64,000 nucleotides of DNA from Lysobacter sp. Root690 (GCF_001427785.1 NZ_LMHM01000016.1:335231-399230); one strand, 5' to 3'; shown: positions 1 through 25,822, numbered from the stretch's first letter. The notes: a model not told the origin generated them from the sequence alone. Translations and numbers: made by a program.

Positions 1-15150
<15,150 letters not shown>

Positions 15151-15247
15151 GACTGCATCCGGTTGAAGCGCGACACGGCTGTGTTTGCGCCGGCAAGGCC
15201 TGGCAAGCGTCGAACTGCCGTGGGCGGTCGCCGCACGGCGCATGCTC

Positions 15248-15263
15248 GGCCCACGCATGGGCC
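15248..15263. other. Small perfect hairpin in the leader between hydroxylase and NRPS
   Basis: GGCCCA and TGGGCC pair perfectly around a CGCA loop. No T-run follows, so a terminator function is doubtful. It could tune read-through into the NRPS gene. Confidence 0.3.
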
Positions 15264-15299
15264 GGTAAGCGTCCGCACTGCCTGACTGGCGGTTAGCGG

Positions 15300-16271
15300 C
15301 TAGCCAGGCAGATGGCTGGAATAGGGATTGCTCAGGGTGACGGCGATTTTTCGTGGGCCGCTGAACGTGCGTCGGCCATGCGCGAACTGCATGTTGTCCA
15401 GCAGCAGCACGTCGCCTTGTTCCCAAGCCACGTCATAGGCCTGCTGGTTCAGGCCTTGGCGCACGGCCTGCAATACGTCCGGAGCCAATTCGGCGCCGTC
15501 GCCGAAGAACGACTGCCGCGGCAGGCGATCGGCTCCGAACATGTCGATCATCGATTGCGCGGTGTCCGCGCCCAACGACGAGACATGAAACAAATGCGCC
15601 TGATTGAAGAACAGCTTTTCTCCGGTGACCGGATGCGTGGCCACGCCCTGGCAGACCTGCCCGGTGCGCAGGGTTTCCTCGTCGAGCCATTCATGCTCGA
15701 TCCCGGCGTTGTCGCAAAACCGTGCCACTTCATTCTTGTCGCTGGTCTGGAACACCGTTTCCCACGGCAGGTCCACGTACGGCCGGTAGTGGCGCACATA
15801 CTTCACCCGACGCTGTTCGAACTCGTCCATCACCGCGCCGCCGATCGCCTGAGTCGCGCTGCGCATCGAGGCGATCGGCGTGGCGCCGCCGACGCTCGCC
15901 GGCTGCAGGCAGCAGAACGCCACCAGCATCGGCCAGTCCCGCTGATAGGCGTTTTCGCAATGCAGGGGAATTTCCTGCGTCTGCGGGAATTCCGTCGCCG
16001 TGAACACGCCGGCGCCCAATGAGGTGCGCGGTGTCGAGCGATAGGTGTAATTGAGTCTGGCGTTGCCGACCTGGTCCGCCACCGCGCTGAACTTCTCCAC
16101 GCTGTCGACCGCGAAACCGCGGAACAGCAGCGCGCCGTGTTCGAGCAGTTCGTCCTTGATCTCGACCGCATGCTCGGCCAGGACCGCGGACAGATCGGGA
16201 CTAGCGTCAGCGGGCGCGACCAGAAGCGGGGCGGGCACGTCGCTGTCCAATCGCTTTTTCTTCATTTCCAT
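15300..16271 (-). CDS. TauD/SyrP-family Fe(II)/2-oxoglutarate hydroxylase, probable Asn/Asp beta-hydroxylase
   Basis: A protein of about 323 residues of the clavaminate-synthase/TauD superfamily. The iron ligands are visible as HCE (H104, E106, in PLHCENAY) and a distal His in QFAHGRRTF, followed by the 2-oxoglutarate-binding Arg in GPRKI. HxE rather than HxD is typical of the AsnO/SyrP branch, which hydroxylates Asn or Asp side chains, free or carrier-bound. It sits directly upstream of an NRPS whose second module selects an Asn-like residue, so its likely job is beta-hydroxylation of residue 2 (inference). The start is ATG at 16271, preceded by CAGG; an in-frame ATG at 16265 is nearly as good. 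It is probably cotranscribed with the NRPS (149-bp gap) and the exporter. Confidence 0.88.
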   Translation of the reverse strand: MEMKKKRLDSDVPAPLLVAPADASPDLSAVLAEHAVEIKDELLEHGALLFRGFAVDSVEKFSAVADQVGNARLNYTYRSTPRTSLGAGVFTATEFPQTQEIPLHCENAYQRDWPMLVAFCCLQPASVGGATPIASMRSATQAIGGAVMDEFEQRRVKYVRHYRPYVDLPWETVFQTSDKNEVARFCDNAGIEHEWLDEETLRTGQVCQGVATHPVTGEKLFFNQAHLFHVSSLGADTAQSMIDMFGADRLPRQSFFGDGAELAPDVLQAVRQGLNQQAYDVAWEQGDVLLLDNMQFAHGRRTFSGPRKIAVTLSNPYSSHLPG

Positions 16272-16323
16272 ATGCCTGCGGGGAATGGGGTGAGAGGGAC
16301 GCTGGGACACTGCGCTCGTGTTA

Positions 16324-16359
16324 ACGGGCGCCCGGCTCGAATTGCTGTGCGGCGCCCGT
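16324..16359. terminator. Hairpin between ABC exporter and hydroxylase genes
   Basis: ACGGGCGCC and GGCGCCCGT form a perfect 9-bp stem with an 18-nt loop in the 183-bp gap. There is no clear T-run on either strand, so it may be a partial attenuator rather than a full terminator. Confidence 0.35.
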
Positions 16360-16454
16360 CTCCAGTCGCGGGGAGCACAGCGAACGGGATTCGGAATACG
16401 TCATGCGATCGGCGAAAAAGTGGAACATGGCGAACAGGGAAGCGCGGGCGGAAC

Positions 16455-18218
<1,764 letters not shown>

Positions 18219-19667
18219 TGGCTACCCTTGGTCGCGGAACGGGGCGAACGGTAGCAAGGCCACGCAGTATCGAGTGTGTTGCGATGCACGTATTGCGGTA
18301 AATGCCGTGCTTAATCATTTTCCGGAAGCACGAGTGAAATAGATGCGTAACATGCATGACAAGAATCACGACGCCGCGATGATGAGGCCGATCGAAACGT
18401 GGTAATCGCGGTTTTCGCACGCAGCGATGCATGCCGATGAGAAGCGCATAACATCGCAACCATCGCGCACGTCACAGTCGTGACAGACATCGCGACAGCG
18501 ACAACGACGATTCCGGAAAGTTCCTCGCTGTCAATGCCGATCGACGTCATTCAGTGTCCAGACGGCCTGTCGTTGCGACCTCGGCTGTCGCGAGACGTCA
18601 GTCCGGCATGCATCGCTGCCTCGACGAGAACGGCTGGATCGTGGATTCGATGCCGTCTATCGAACTCGCGGCGACAGCCTAGAATCGCGTCGCAGCGAGT
18701 GCGACGGACTTGAAGTACGGATCCGCGCGCTTCGATCGCAAGACCTTCGGCATCTGCGTGCTGTAGCGCCAGTCGCAGAAAAAGTGGCGCTGGTTCGCTT
18801 CTACGAGTTGAGGCGTCGTGCGTATGCGATCCGTGCCGGTGCCCGCACGAGGTTGCGGCCACGCGTCACGGTTGCGGGGCTGATTCGGTAATGAAACGAC
18901 GAGAAAGATCCAGAGATATGCTGCGCGCGATTTTCAATAGTTTCGATTTCAGGAACATGCGGAATCCAACGACAGCCGTTGCTCGCAATTCCCGCTGAAG
19001 TATTTTGTCGAGCTTTAATCAGCGCCACCACACCACCGACTTCTTCACTCGAAAGTCGCAATGCATTTAAACGAACTTTATATCCGTTCGAACCAGTACC
19101 ATTTCCGCGGCGCACGATCGGCGGTCTTTTCGACCTGACCGATAACGCGTGCCTGCTGGCAATCTGTCGATGAAAACATTTGGCCTATGCGCAGGATCAG
19201 ATAGAAGAGCAAGGCAACGCCGCAGACAGATCACAAACGGACTACCGCCGTACCGTTCGCCCCTTCTTCAAATATGGGGCCGGGGCAGGGGGCTGCGAAG
19301 GCATGAGTCGCAACTTCCTTGCTTGTCCGCATCGACGGCGGCCGGCACTGAAACCGCCAACAAGAACGGCAGCAACGGGAAGTCGATCAAAACTCATGGG
19401 CGCCTACGCGGCGGCAAGCAAAGCACGCAGCCACCGGACTGACGACTAATCCAGATTTCGAGTCATGGCGCCGGTGCGACGCCGGGAAGCACGACGAAGC
19501 CAAGTCAGAGCACGCGTGCCGGTCAGCATCAATCCATGTCAGGCCGCTTCGCGTGAACCTTGCGCCTGGATTCAAAGCCGACTCAGGTGGATTTGCTCAG
19601 CGCATCGAAACGACGGGAGCACCCGGCAGGACAGCCCAGTGGGACAACCTCGCAACCACCATCCGAC
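18219..19667. other. Gene-free, lower-GC stretch upstream of the lipopeptide cluster
   Basis: I recognise no gene here on either strand. Base composition is clearly lower in GC than the neighbours (notably about 18290-18560 and 18880-19110). Short frames at 18480-18713 (+), 18801-19115 (-) and 19149-19442 (+) lack a ribosome site or any family resemblance. It should contain the promoter of the exporter operon. It may be remnant DNA left by phage integration and loss at the nearby dif site. Confidence 0.6.
19283..19290 (+). other. KOPS-type FtsK-orienting octamer (GGGCAGGG)
   Basis: Matches GGGNAGGG, known to steer FtsK toward dif. It lies about 380 bp left of the dif site and points at it. 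The nearest opposite-strand copies lie to the right at 21897-21904 and 23330-23337. Confidence 0.55.
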
Positions 19668-19695
19668 AATAACATAATATACATTATGCGAAGTT
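19668..19695 (-). other. dif site for XerC/XerD chromosome-dimer resolution
   Basis: The 28-bp element contains AACATAATATACATTATGCG, the reverse complement of the E. coli dif core. Read on the plus strand, the XerD arm (AATAACATAA) comes first, then the 6-bp centre TATACA, then the XerC arm (TTATGCGAAGT). The functional order XerC-centre-XerD is therefore on the minus strand. The site marks the replication terminus and is the usual attachment site for Xer-dependent filamentous phages of Xanthomonadaceae. I found only one copy in the window, so no intact prophage is bracketed by dif repeats. Confidence 0.92.
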
Positions 19696-19775
19696 ATAGA
19701 TATCATGCCGTGCATCTCACCCACTGCGTTTCCCGCAGGTTTTCCTGGACTTACCTCAACCAAGGAGACTCCGTA

Positions 19776-20105
19776 ATGACCCGTCCGCCATGCTGGCCAG
19801 ACGCCGAGCCGTGCCCGAACAACTGCGCCGCCGCTTTGCACGAGCGCGAGGTCTACAACCACCTCGACCTGACAGGCCCCTGGCAAGGCTGGCGCTTTCG
19901 CGGCCGCTATCTGGTATCGCCCGACGGCTCGCGGCTGACGCCCGAACGCCTGCTGGGGCTGGCCTGGCGCGAATATAACGAGGCGCGCTTGGCTCAAGTT
20001 CTCCGGCGCAATGCGGCGGCGAAGGCCGCCAGGAATCGACAACCGATCAAGGTGGTCGTGATCGAGCTGGCTGGGCTCAGGATCGACGGCCGGGCTGCCG
20101 GTTGA
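19776..20105 (+). CDS. Small phage-type protein, DUF3653-like
   Basis: 109 residues, starting at ATG 19776 behind a strong AAGGAG site 8 nt upstream. The start of the longer in-frame reading at 19560 lies across the dif site and has no ribosome site. The core around residues 30-65 (GPWQGWRFRGRYLVSPDG, then LTPERLLGLAWRE) resembles DUF3653 proteins that I recall from Xanthomonas filamentous phages and prophage remnants. Its function is unknown. It starts 81 bp from dif, the favoured integration site of those phages, so it is probably a leftover or cargo gene of such an element (inference). The short basic C-terminus ends in a hydrophobic stretch. Confidence 0.7.
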   Translation: MTRPPCWPDAEPCPNNCAAALHEREVYNHLDLTGPWQGWRFRGRYLVSPDGSRLTPERLLGLAWREYNEARLAQVLRRNAAAKAARNRQPIKVVVIELAGLRIDGRAAG

Positions 20106-20257
20106 CCGAAGTGTCCGCCGCAGACCTCCAATGCCCGAATCGAGTTTTCTGGCCGCGTACGCGCACCCTTGCATTGCGGCGATCGTTCACGCGCGTCTTG
20201 CTTGGAGCCGTCTTTGGACCGCGCCACGCCAGTGCGGCCTTCAACACCGCAAACCAC

Positions 20258-22141
20258 TCACCGAGTCTCGTCATCCGTCATCGCCATGACCGCGAACAGC
20301 ATCCAGGTGGTGTGAGGAATCCATTGCTCCACCCAGCGCCATTGCTCGGAATCCGGGCCGGGCGCGAAGCTGATGCCGGCGCCGGTGTCGCTGCCCACCG
20401 CGCCGGTGATGCCGTTGGAGATGCCGCCCGTGAACATTTCGCCGGCGCTTTCCAGCACGGTCGGCGGATTGTTCTTGCCGAAACCGTAGAGCATGCAGAT
20501 GCCGTACGGGTTGCGGCCCAGGGTCCAGTCGAGCTGGCTTTGCGCGTAACCGGCGCGGTCGGCGGACAGTCCGTAACCGGCCGCGCCATGGTCCGCCAGC
20601 TTGCGGCCACCGATGACCATGGCCGCGCTGAGCGAGGCCAGGCGAGCGCTTTCGCCCTGCCACCAGTAGCCGGTTTCGTTGCGATGCGGAATGAAGAAGC
20701 CTTCCAGTACTTCGCCCGCAGCCTTGGCGTCTTGCGTGAGTTGGAAGCGCTGGCGGGCGTAGCCGTACGGGTTCGCGACCGCGTTTGTGATGTTCAACTC
20801 GTGCGCCAACGCCGAGCCGATCGCGGCCAGCGCTCGCTGACGAGGCCCCTGCTCCGGTTCGATATCGACATAGGCGGACAGGCTGATCACCGGCAGGCCC
20901 GCTTCGGCTGCGTGGTAGTACGGGCGACGGCCGCCGTCGCTGATGAAACCGCCGTCGGCCTGCTGCCGTGCGATCAAGCTGGCCGCGCGCTCGCGCGCAT
21001 CGTCGAGGTAGCGCGACTGGCCGGTGGCGTTGTGCAGTTCCACCAGGGCCATCAACGCGGTGTAGTCGTCGATGATGTTTTCCTTGCCGTCGGCGCCGTA
21101 CTGCGCGTTGAACTTGCGCAGATGCGCATAGGCGCGCTCGGCATCGGCCAGATACTGGGCGCCGTCGAATTCGCCATGACGGCCGGCTTGCCTGGCCAGC
21201 ATCGAGGCGCGCGCAAGCGCCGCGATGGCCATGCCGCCGCCGGCGCGGAAAGCCGATCGGTACAGCGTCGTATAGGTGCCGGCCGCGCCTTCGTAGCCGG
21301 TGACCATGCGCTCGGCGCCCGGCGTGCCCCACTGATCGAACACCGTGGTGTAGAAGTAGCCCTCCGCATCGAGGGTGCGATGCAGATAGTCCGCGCCCCA
21401 GAACGCTTCGTCCTCGACTTGCGTCTGCAGGCCGTGCGCGGTGAACAAGGCCTTGCGCGTGTGCGCGCCGTAGGCCAGCACCCAGGCCGCCATCGAGGCC
21501 TGCTGCGGATTGAAATAATTGGCGTAGCCCAGGTGCGACAGGTATTTGCCCTTGTCGCCCCCAGCGTCCTGCCAGCCTCCCCAGACGTTCGCCCTGCGCG
21601 AGGTCTTGAAGATGGGCACGTCGCGATCGGCCGCGTCGGTATGGCGGCTGCGCTTGAAGTAGCCCAGCAGTTGCGCGCCGGTGGTGGCGAAGACGGCGTT
21701 GTCGCGCACCACGACTGCGGCCGATACCGCACGCTGCTTTCCGATGCGCACTTCTACTTCGTACTTGCCGACTTGCTCGGCATCGGAAAAATCGACGCTG
21801 AAATAGCGCTTACCCGGGGCCCATTCGGCGAACGGCTGCAGCGGCCGCAGATCGCCGCGCTTGATCGGCTTGCCGTCGCGCAGCACGGTGTAACTGCCCT
21901 GCCCGCCCTCGCCTGCGTATTCGACGACGGCGCGCTTTGGCCCGTGTCGCTCGAGCGCTACCTGGTTGATCTGCACCAGCAACGGCTGTTTAGGCAGGCT
22001 CACCGACACCGTGGTCTTCGGCTTCGTCGTCGACTCGTCGGTTGATGCGGCGACGGCGAGTTGCGGCAGGCCGGACACGGCCATCGCCAGCGCGGCCAGC
22101 AGCTGGAGCCCAGTCTTGCGCGAATACGGCAAAGGGGTCAT
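20258..22141 (-). CDS. Secreted glycoside hydrolase family 9, probable chitosan/chitobiose-type glucosaminidase
   Basis: About 627 residues with a signal peptide (hydrophobic LLAALAMAVS, cleavage near AVAAS). An Ig-like CelD_N domain follows (residues about 45-150), then a GH9 (alpha/alpha)6 barrel. The catalytic-base region reads GGWQDAGGDKGKYLSHL, closer to the DASGD form of vibrio chitin-utilisation GH9 proteins than to cellulase DAGD, so a glucosaminidase role is plausible but unproven. The proton-donor region is expected near the C-terminus. ATG 22141 is chosen over ATG 22168 because GGAACC precedes it and the signal peptide then has normal length. It is transcribed divergently from the ROK regulator from a promoter at 22172-22200. 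Confidence 0.85.
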   Translation of the reverse strand: MTPLPYSRKTGLQLLAALAMAVSGLPQLAVAASTDESTTKPKTTVSVSLPKQPLLVQINQVALERHGPKRAVVEYAGEGGQGSYTVLRDGKPIKRGDLRPLQPFAEWAPGKRYFSVDFSDAEQVGKYEVEVRIGKQRAVSAAVVVRDNAVFATTGAQLLGYFKRSRHTDAADRDVPIFKTSRRANVWGGWQDAGGDKGKYLSHLGYANYFNPQQASMAAWVLAYGAHTRKALFTAHGLQTQVEDEAFWGADYLHRTLDAEGYFYTTVFDQWGTPGAERMVTGYEGAAGTYTTLYRSAFRAGGGMAIAALARASMLARQAGRHGEFDGAQYLADAERAYAHLRKFNAQYGADGKENIIDDYTALMALVELHNATGQSRYLDDARERAASLIARQQADGGFISDGGRRPYYHAAEAGLPVISLSAYVDIEPEQGPRQRALAAIGSALAHELNITNAVANPYGYARQRFQLTQDAKAAGEVLEGFFIPHRNETGYWWQGESARLASLSAAMVIGGRKLADHGAAGYGLSADRAGYAQSQLDWTLGRNPYGICMLYGFGKNNPPTVLESAGEMFTGGISNGITGAVGSDTGAGISFAPGPDSEQWRWVEQWIPHTTWMLFAVMAMTDDETR

Positions 22142-22171
22142 CGGCACGGTTCCGGATAGACTAGGCATCGA

Positions 22172-22200
22172 AACTTAGCCATGTAGCCGGCCGTCGTCAA
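22172..22200 (-). promoter_or_regulatory. Putative sigma70 promoter of the GH9 gene
   Basis: On the minus strand TTGACG (22195-22200) is separated by 17 nt from TAAGTT (22172-22177). The predicted transcript starts about 24 nt before ATG 22141. The -35 box abuts the inverted-repeat operator and matches the -35 box of the kinase promoter. Confidence 0.55.
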
Positions 22201-22226
22201 TAAATACTTCACACGGATGTATTAAT
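22201..22226. promoter_or_regulatory. Candidate ROK-regulator operator between GH9 and ROK genes
   Basis: AATAC and GTATT form an inverted repeat around 11 nt. ACTTC, 4 nt, then GGAT (22206-22218) recurs upstream of the kinase gene at 23527. On the minus strand the block runs straight into the GH9 -35 box, a position suited to repression. Confidence 0.5.
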
Positions 22227-22271
22227 AATGCGGCGACACCTCTCCCCTACGCTCAACCGGTTTCAACGCCT

Positions 22272-23522
22272 ATGAACAGTGGCCGCGGCGCCACCCAGCA
22301 ATCCAGCGCCCCCTACAACCGCCGCCTCGTGCTGGATTTCATCCGCCAGCACGGCGCGGCCTCGCGCAAGGACATCCAGGAAAAGGTCTCGCTGAGCCCG
22401 CAGACGGTCGCCAACATCACCAATGAGCTCGAATCCATTGGCCTGATCGTCTCGCGCCGGCAGAAGGATCTGAAAACCCGCGGCCAGCCGCCGATCGCCT
22501 TCGAGATCAATCCCGACGCCGGCCAGTCGATCGGCATCAGCCTGGAACCGGGCCGCGCCTCGGGCGCGCTGGTTAACCTGGTCGGGCAGATCGACGCCCG
22601 CTGCGAGGTGCAGTTGCAAGGCTGCGATCGCCCGCAACTGCTGGCCGGTCTGCTGGAGCTGGTGGCCAAGCTGCGCCGGCAGGCCAACGCCCGGCTGTGG
22701 GGCATCGGCGTGGCCCTGCCCGGCCCGCTCGGCGACACCGAACTGAGCTTTGTCGGCCCCACCGCGCTGGAGGGCTGGAAGGACCTGTCCATCCTCGACC
22801 AGTTGCAGGAAGCCACCGGCCTGCCCTTGTTCCACAGCGTCGACAGCGTGGCCGGCGCGCTGGGCGAGACCCTGTACGGGGTCGCCCGGCATCTGGACAC
22901 CTTCTTCTATCTGCACCTGAGCATGGGCCTGGGCGGCTCGTTGATCGTCGGCCGCAACAACTACCGCGGCGCCGACGGCAACGCCACCGAGATCGGCCAC
23001 GTGCCGGTCGTCCCGGGCGGCACGGCCTGTTATTGCGGCAACCAGGGCTGCCTGGAGCGTTACCTGTCGCTGCATTCGCTGGCCGAGGCGCTGGGACTGG
23101 ACGACGCGCAGATCCATACCCCGGATCTGCTCGACCGCCTCGACGACGCCGACGATCAAGCCCTGCAGCAGTGGTGCCAGCAGGCGTCCCAGCGCCTGCG
23201 CGACGCCGTCTGCATGATCGAGAACCTGCTCGACCCGCAGACCGTCGTCATCGGCGGCTCGGCGCCGCAGAAGCTGGTGCAGCGCCTGGTCGATCTGGCC
23301 CAGCCGTGGCACCGCTCGGTGCGGGGCCGCCCTGCCCCGGAATTGCCGCGGGTGATGATTTCCGAGCGCGAGGAAGACTGTCTGCTGCTGGGCGCCGCGG
23401 TGCTGCCGATTCACGAACTGCTGTCGCCGCGCCTGGAAGGCGTGCAGAAAGACGACCTCGCCGAACTGCAGGCGGCGGAGCTGCTGGGTCACCGCCCGTT
23501 CGTCGGCGGGCGTCGCATTTAA
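22272..23522 (+). CDS. ROK-family transcriptional repressor of the sugar locus (NagC-like)
   Basis: 416 residues. An N-terminal winged helix-turn-helix (residues about 15-65, with SRKDIQEKVSLSPQTVANI) precedes a ROK sugar-binding domain. The zinc motif reads CYCGNQGCLE after EIGHVPV, and the Asp of VDSVAGALGE occupies the kinase-type position. Such proteins repress sugar genes and release DNA on binding the inducing sugar or its phosphate. It lies between a divergent hydrolase and the pfkB-MFS genes and probably controls both through the shared operator (inference). No convincing ribosome site precedes ATG 22272. Confidence 0.88.
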   Translation: MNSGRGATQQSSAPYNRRLVLDFIRQHGAASRKDIQEKVSLSPQTVANITNELESIGLIVSRRQKDLKTRGQPPIAFEINPDAGQSIGISLEPGRASGALVNLVGQIDARCEVQLQGCDRPQLLAGLLELVAKLRRQANARLWGIGVALPGPLGDTELSFVGPTALEGWKDLSILDQLQEATGLPLFHSVDSVAGALGETLYGVARHLDTFFYLHLSMGLGGSLIVGRNNYRGADGNATEIGHVPVVPGGTACYCGNQGCLERYLSLHSLAEALGLDDAQIHTPDLLDRLDDADDQALQQWCQQASQRLRDAVCMIENLLDPQTVVIGGSAPQKLVQRLVDLAQPWHRSVRGRPAPELPRVMISEREEDCLLLGAAVLPIHELLSPRLEGVQKDDLAELQAAELLGHRPFVGGRRI

Positions 23523-23526
23523 TTAA

Positions 23527-23547
23527 ACTTCCACTGGATATTTTTAT
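23527..23547 (+). promoter_or_regulatory. Second copy of the operator-like block, before pfkB
   Basis: ACTTC, 4 nt, GGAT, then TTTTTAT matches the block at 22206-22226 and ends at the -35 box of the kinase promoter, as it does at the GH9 promoter. Confidence 0.45.
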
Positions 23548-23576
23548 TGACGTGGCCGAATCGGGGTGACTATAGT
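23547..23576 (+). promoter_or_regulatory. Sigma70-like promoter giving a nearly leaderless pfkB transcript
   Basis: TTGACG (23547-23552), an 18-nt spacer, then TATAGT (23571-23576). The expected start site is near 23583, within 2 nt of ATG 23585, and no Shine-Dalgarno sequence is present (GTCGGCCCCC before ATG). Confidence 0.6.
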
Positions 23577-23584
23577 CGGCCCCC

Positions 23585-24559
23585 ATGAAGCTCGATCAGC
23601 CTCAACTAGGCACACCCCAATTCAGCATCGTCGGCGACGTCAGCGTGGACCTGGTCCTGGGCACGCTGGACGGCTGGCCCAAGATCGGCACCGAACAACT
23701 GCTGCCGCGCAGCGAGTTGCGTGCCGGCGGTTCGGCGGCCAACTCCGCCCTCGCCGCCCGCCACCTCGGCCTCAGCCCGCACCTGATCGGCGCGATCGGT
23801 AACGACGACCTGGCGCAGTGGTTGCTGCTGCAGCTGGCCGGCATCCGGGTCGAACTGCAGACCTGCGCCAGCGACACCACCATGTCGGTCGGGCTGTTGC
23901 ATGCCGACGGCGAGCGCACTTTCTTCACCAGTTACGGGCATCTGCAGCATCTGACACGAGAGTTCGTGCTCCAGCACCTGCCGCCGGCATCGCCCGGCAG
24001 CGTCGCCCTGTTCACCGCGCCGTTCCTGCTGCCGGGTCTGCGCGAACACTTCAGCCAGTTGCTGGCGCAGGCCTCATCCATGGGCTATCAGGTCGCGCTG
24101 GATACCGGCTGGCCGCCGGAAGGCTGGACGCCGCAGGTGCATCGGGAAGTCGAAGGCTGGCTGGCCCATTGCGACCATCTGCTGGTTAACGAGTTGGAGG
24201 CGAAGAGCATCGCCAACAGCCACGACGAGCGCGAGGACCTGGAGCTTGCCGTGCAGCGCGTCGCCGGCCTGCTCAAGCCCGGCGCGCATTTGATCGTCAA
24301 GCTCGGCGCGGCCGGCGCGCTCGGTCACGTCGACGGCCGCAGCATCCGCTACGCCACCCAGGCGGTAGCGGACATCTTCGACACCGTAGGCGCGGGCGAC
24401 AGCTTCAACACCGGCTATCTCGCCGCGCGTCTCAATCAGGCCAGCCTGCGCGACGCGCTCGCCGCCGGTTGCCGCACCGCCACCGCGATCCTGCCGCGCT
24501 TCCCGCGCAAGCGCATCGCCGCCGGCGAACTCGCTCATTGCCTGCAGCCGCAATCCTGA
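23585..24559 (+). CDS. PfkB-family carbohydrate kinase
   Basis: 324 residues. The N-terminal PfkB signature reads RAGGSAANSALAARHLG (residues about 46-62), and the C-terminal DTVGAGDSFNTGY holds the catalytic Asp and anion hole. The family phosphorylates sugars or nucleosides with ATP. The substrate cannot be read from sequence. The GH9/ROK/permease context suggests the monosaccharide released by the hydrolase, possibly glucosamine (inference). It is cotranscribed with the permease, whose ATG follows 15 nt after this stop. Confidence 0.88.
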   Translation: MKLDQPQLGTPQFSIVGDVSVDLVLGTLDGWPKIGTEQLLPRSELRAGGSAANSALAARHLGLSPHLIGAIGNDDLAQWLLLQLAGIRVELQTCASDTTMSVGLLHADGERTFFTSYGHLQHLTREFVLQHLPPASPGSVALFTAPFLLPGLREHFSQLLAQASSMGYQVALDTGWPPEGWTPQVHREVEGWLAHCDHLLVNELEAKSIANSHDEREDLELAVQRVAGLLKPGAHLIVKLGAAGALGHVDGRSIRYATQAVADIFDTVGAGDSFNTGYLAARLNQASLRDALAAGCRTATAILPRFPRKRIAAGELAHCLQPQS

Positions 24560-24574
24560 CCCGGAGGCACGACC

Positions 24575-25822
24575 ATGAAGCACAGGCCGATGATCGTCAG
24601 CTACATCCTCCTGATCTGGTTCGCGATCTCCTTCATCACCAATCTGATCGGGCCGCTGATGCCCATCGCCATCCAGGATTTCAAGCTCAGCCTGACCATG
24701 GCCGGCTTCATGCCGTTCTCGTTCTTCCTGGCTTACGGTTTGATTTCGATTCCGGGCGGCATCCTGATCGAAGTGCGCGGCACCCGTTTCACCTTGTTTG
24801 CCGCGTTCGCGCTGAATTTCATCGGCGCGCTCGCGATCGCGGTGATGCCCGGTTACGTCTCGGTCGTGGCCGGCTTGTTCGTCATCGGCCTGGGGATGGC
24901 GCTGCTGCAAGTGGTGATCAACCCGCTGATGCGCGTGGCCGCCGGTGAGCAGCACTTCGCCTTCTTCTCGGTGATGGCGCAGTTGGTGTTCGGACTGGCC
25001 TCGTTCCTCAGCCCGCTAGCGTTCCGGTTCTACATGCAGCGTCCTGGCGTAGAAGGACAGCCGCTGGCGTGGTTGACGTTCTACTGGTTCTTCAGCGCCG
25101 CGTTCGTGCTGCTGGCGCTGCTCAACTACAAGCTGCCGCTGCCGGCGGTGGCATTGAAGGACGACGAGCGCGCGGGCAGCCGCGAGGCCTATCGCAGCCT
25201 GTTGCGACGCGCTGATGTGCGCCTGTACTTCCTGGCCATCGTCGCTTATGTCGGCACCGAGCAGTCGCTCGCCAACTGGATGTCGCAGTTCCTGCACAGC
25301 TACCACGGCATGTCGGCCACCGAACAAGGCGCCATCGCGGTCAGCCGCTTCTGGGGCCTGATGTCGCTGGGCTGCCTGGTCGGTCTGGGCCTGCTGAAAC
25401 TGCTGGATTCGAAGTTGGTGCTGGCGATTTTCTCGACGCTGGCGATCGGCTGCCTCGGTCTGGCGCTGTTCGGCCCCGCGAATATTTCCCTGTTGGCCTT
25501 TCCGGCCGCGGGCTTTTTCCTGTCGGTGATGTTCTCGGTGATCTTCTCGCTGGGATTGAACTCGGTAAGCCAGCACCACGGCGCGTTCTCCGGAATCCTG
25601 TGCAGCGGGATCCTCGGCGGCGCCGTCGTGCCGCTGCTGATCGGCGTCGTCGCCGACTACTGGGGCCTGCGCCTGGGTCTGTCGCTGGTGTTCATTCCCC
25701 TGCTCTACATCCTCAGCGTCAGTGCCTGGGCCAGGCCACTGGTACGCAACCAGACCCTGTATTCCGCTAAACAGCGTTCCGCGAAAAACACCTCCGCTTC
25801 GAATACTCCCGCCTCGCCCTGA
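24575..25822 (+). CDS. MFS sugar permease, fucose/glucose-galactose (FHS) type
   Basis: 415 residues with about twelve hydrophobic segments. FFLAYGLISIPGGILIE in the TM2 to loop 2-3 region is typical of the FHS sugar:proton symporters (FucP, GluP, NagP). The ribosome site CGGAGGC lies ahead of ATG. Between a sugar kinase and a TonB receptor it should take a mono- or disaccharide from periplasm to cytoplasm. The hydrophilic Ser/Ala-rich tail (last about 20 residues) has no recognised role. Confidence 0.9.
   Translation: MKHRPMIVSYILLIWFAISFITNLIGPLMPIAIQDFKLSLTMAGFMPFSFFLAYGLISIPGGILIEVRGTRFTLFAAFALNFIGALAIAVMPGYVSVVAGLFVIGLGMALLQVVINPLMRVAAGEQHFAFFSVMAQLVFGLASFLSPLAFRFYMQRPGVEGQPLAWLTFYWFFSAAFVLLALLNYKLPLPAVALKDDERAGSREAYRSLLRRADVRLYFLAIVAYVGTEQSLANWMSQFLHSYHGMSATEQGAIAVSRFWGLMSLGCLVGLGLLKLLDSKLVLAIFSTLAIGCLGLALFGPANISLLAFPAAGFFLSVMFSVIFSLGLNSVSQHHGAFSGILCSGILGGAVVPLLIGVVADYWGLRLGLSLVFIPLLYILSVSAWARPLVRNQTLYSAKQRSAKNTSASNTPASP

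Noticed and set aside
18801-19115. 104-codon minus-strand frame with less biased composition
   Set aside because: GTG start without a ribosome site and no recognisable motif. Kept only as part of the unexplained low-GC stretch.
19560-19775. N-terminal extension of the DUF3653-like gene
   Set aside because: It would translate across the dif site. The strong AAGGAG site favours ATG 19776.
22198-22226. AT-rich block considered as a second dif-like site
   Set aside because: It lacks the XerC/XerD arm sequences and is better explained as an operator.
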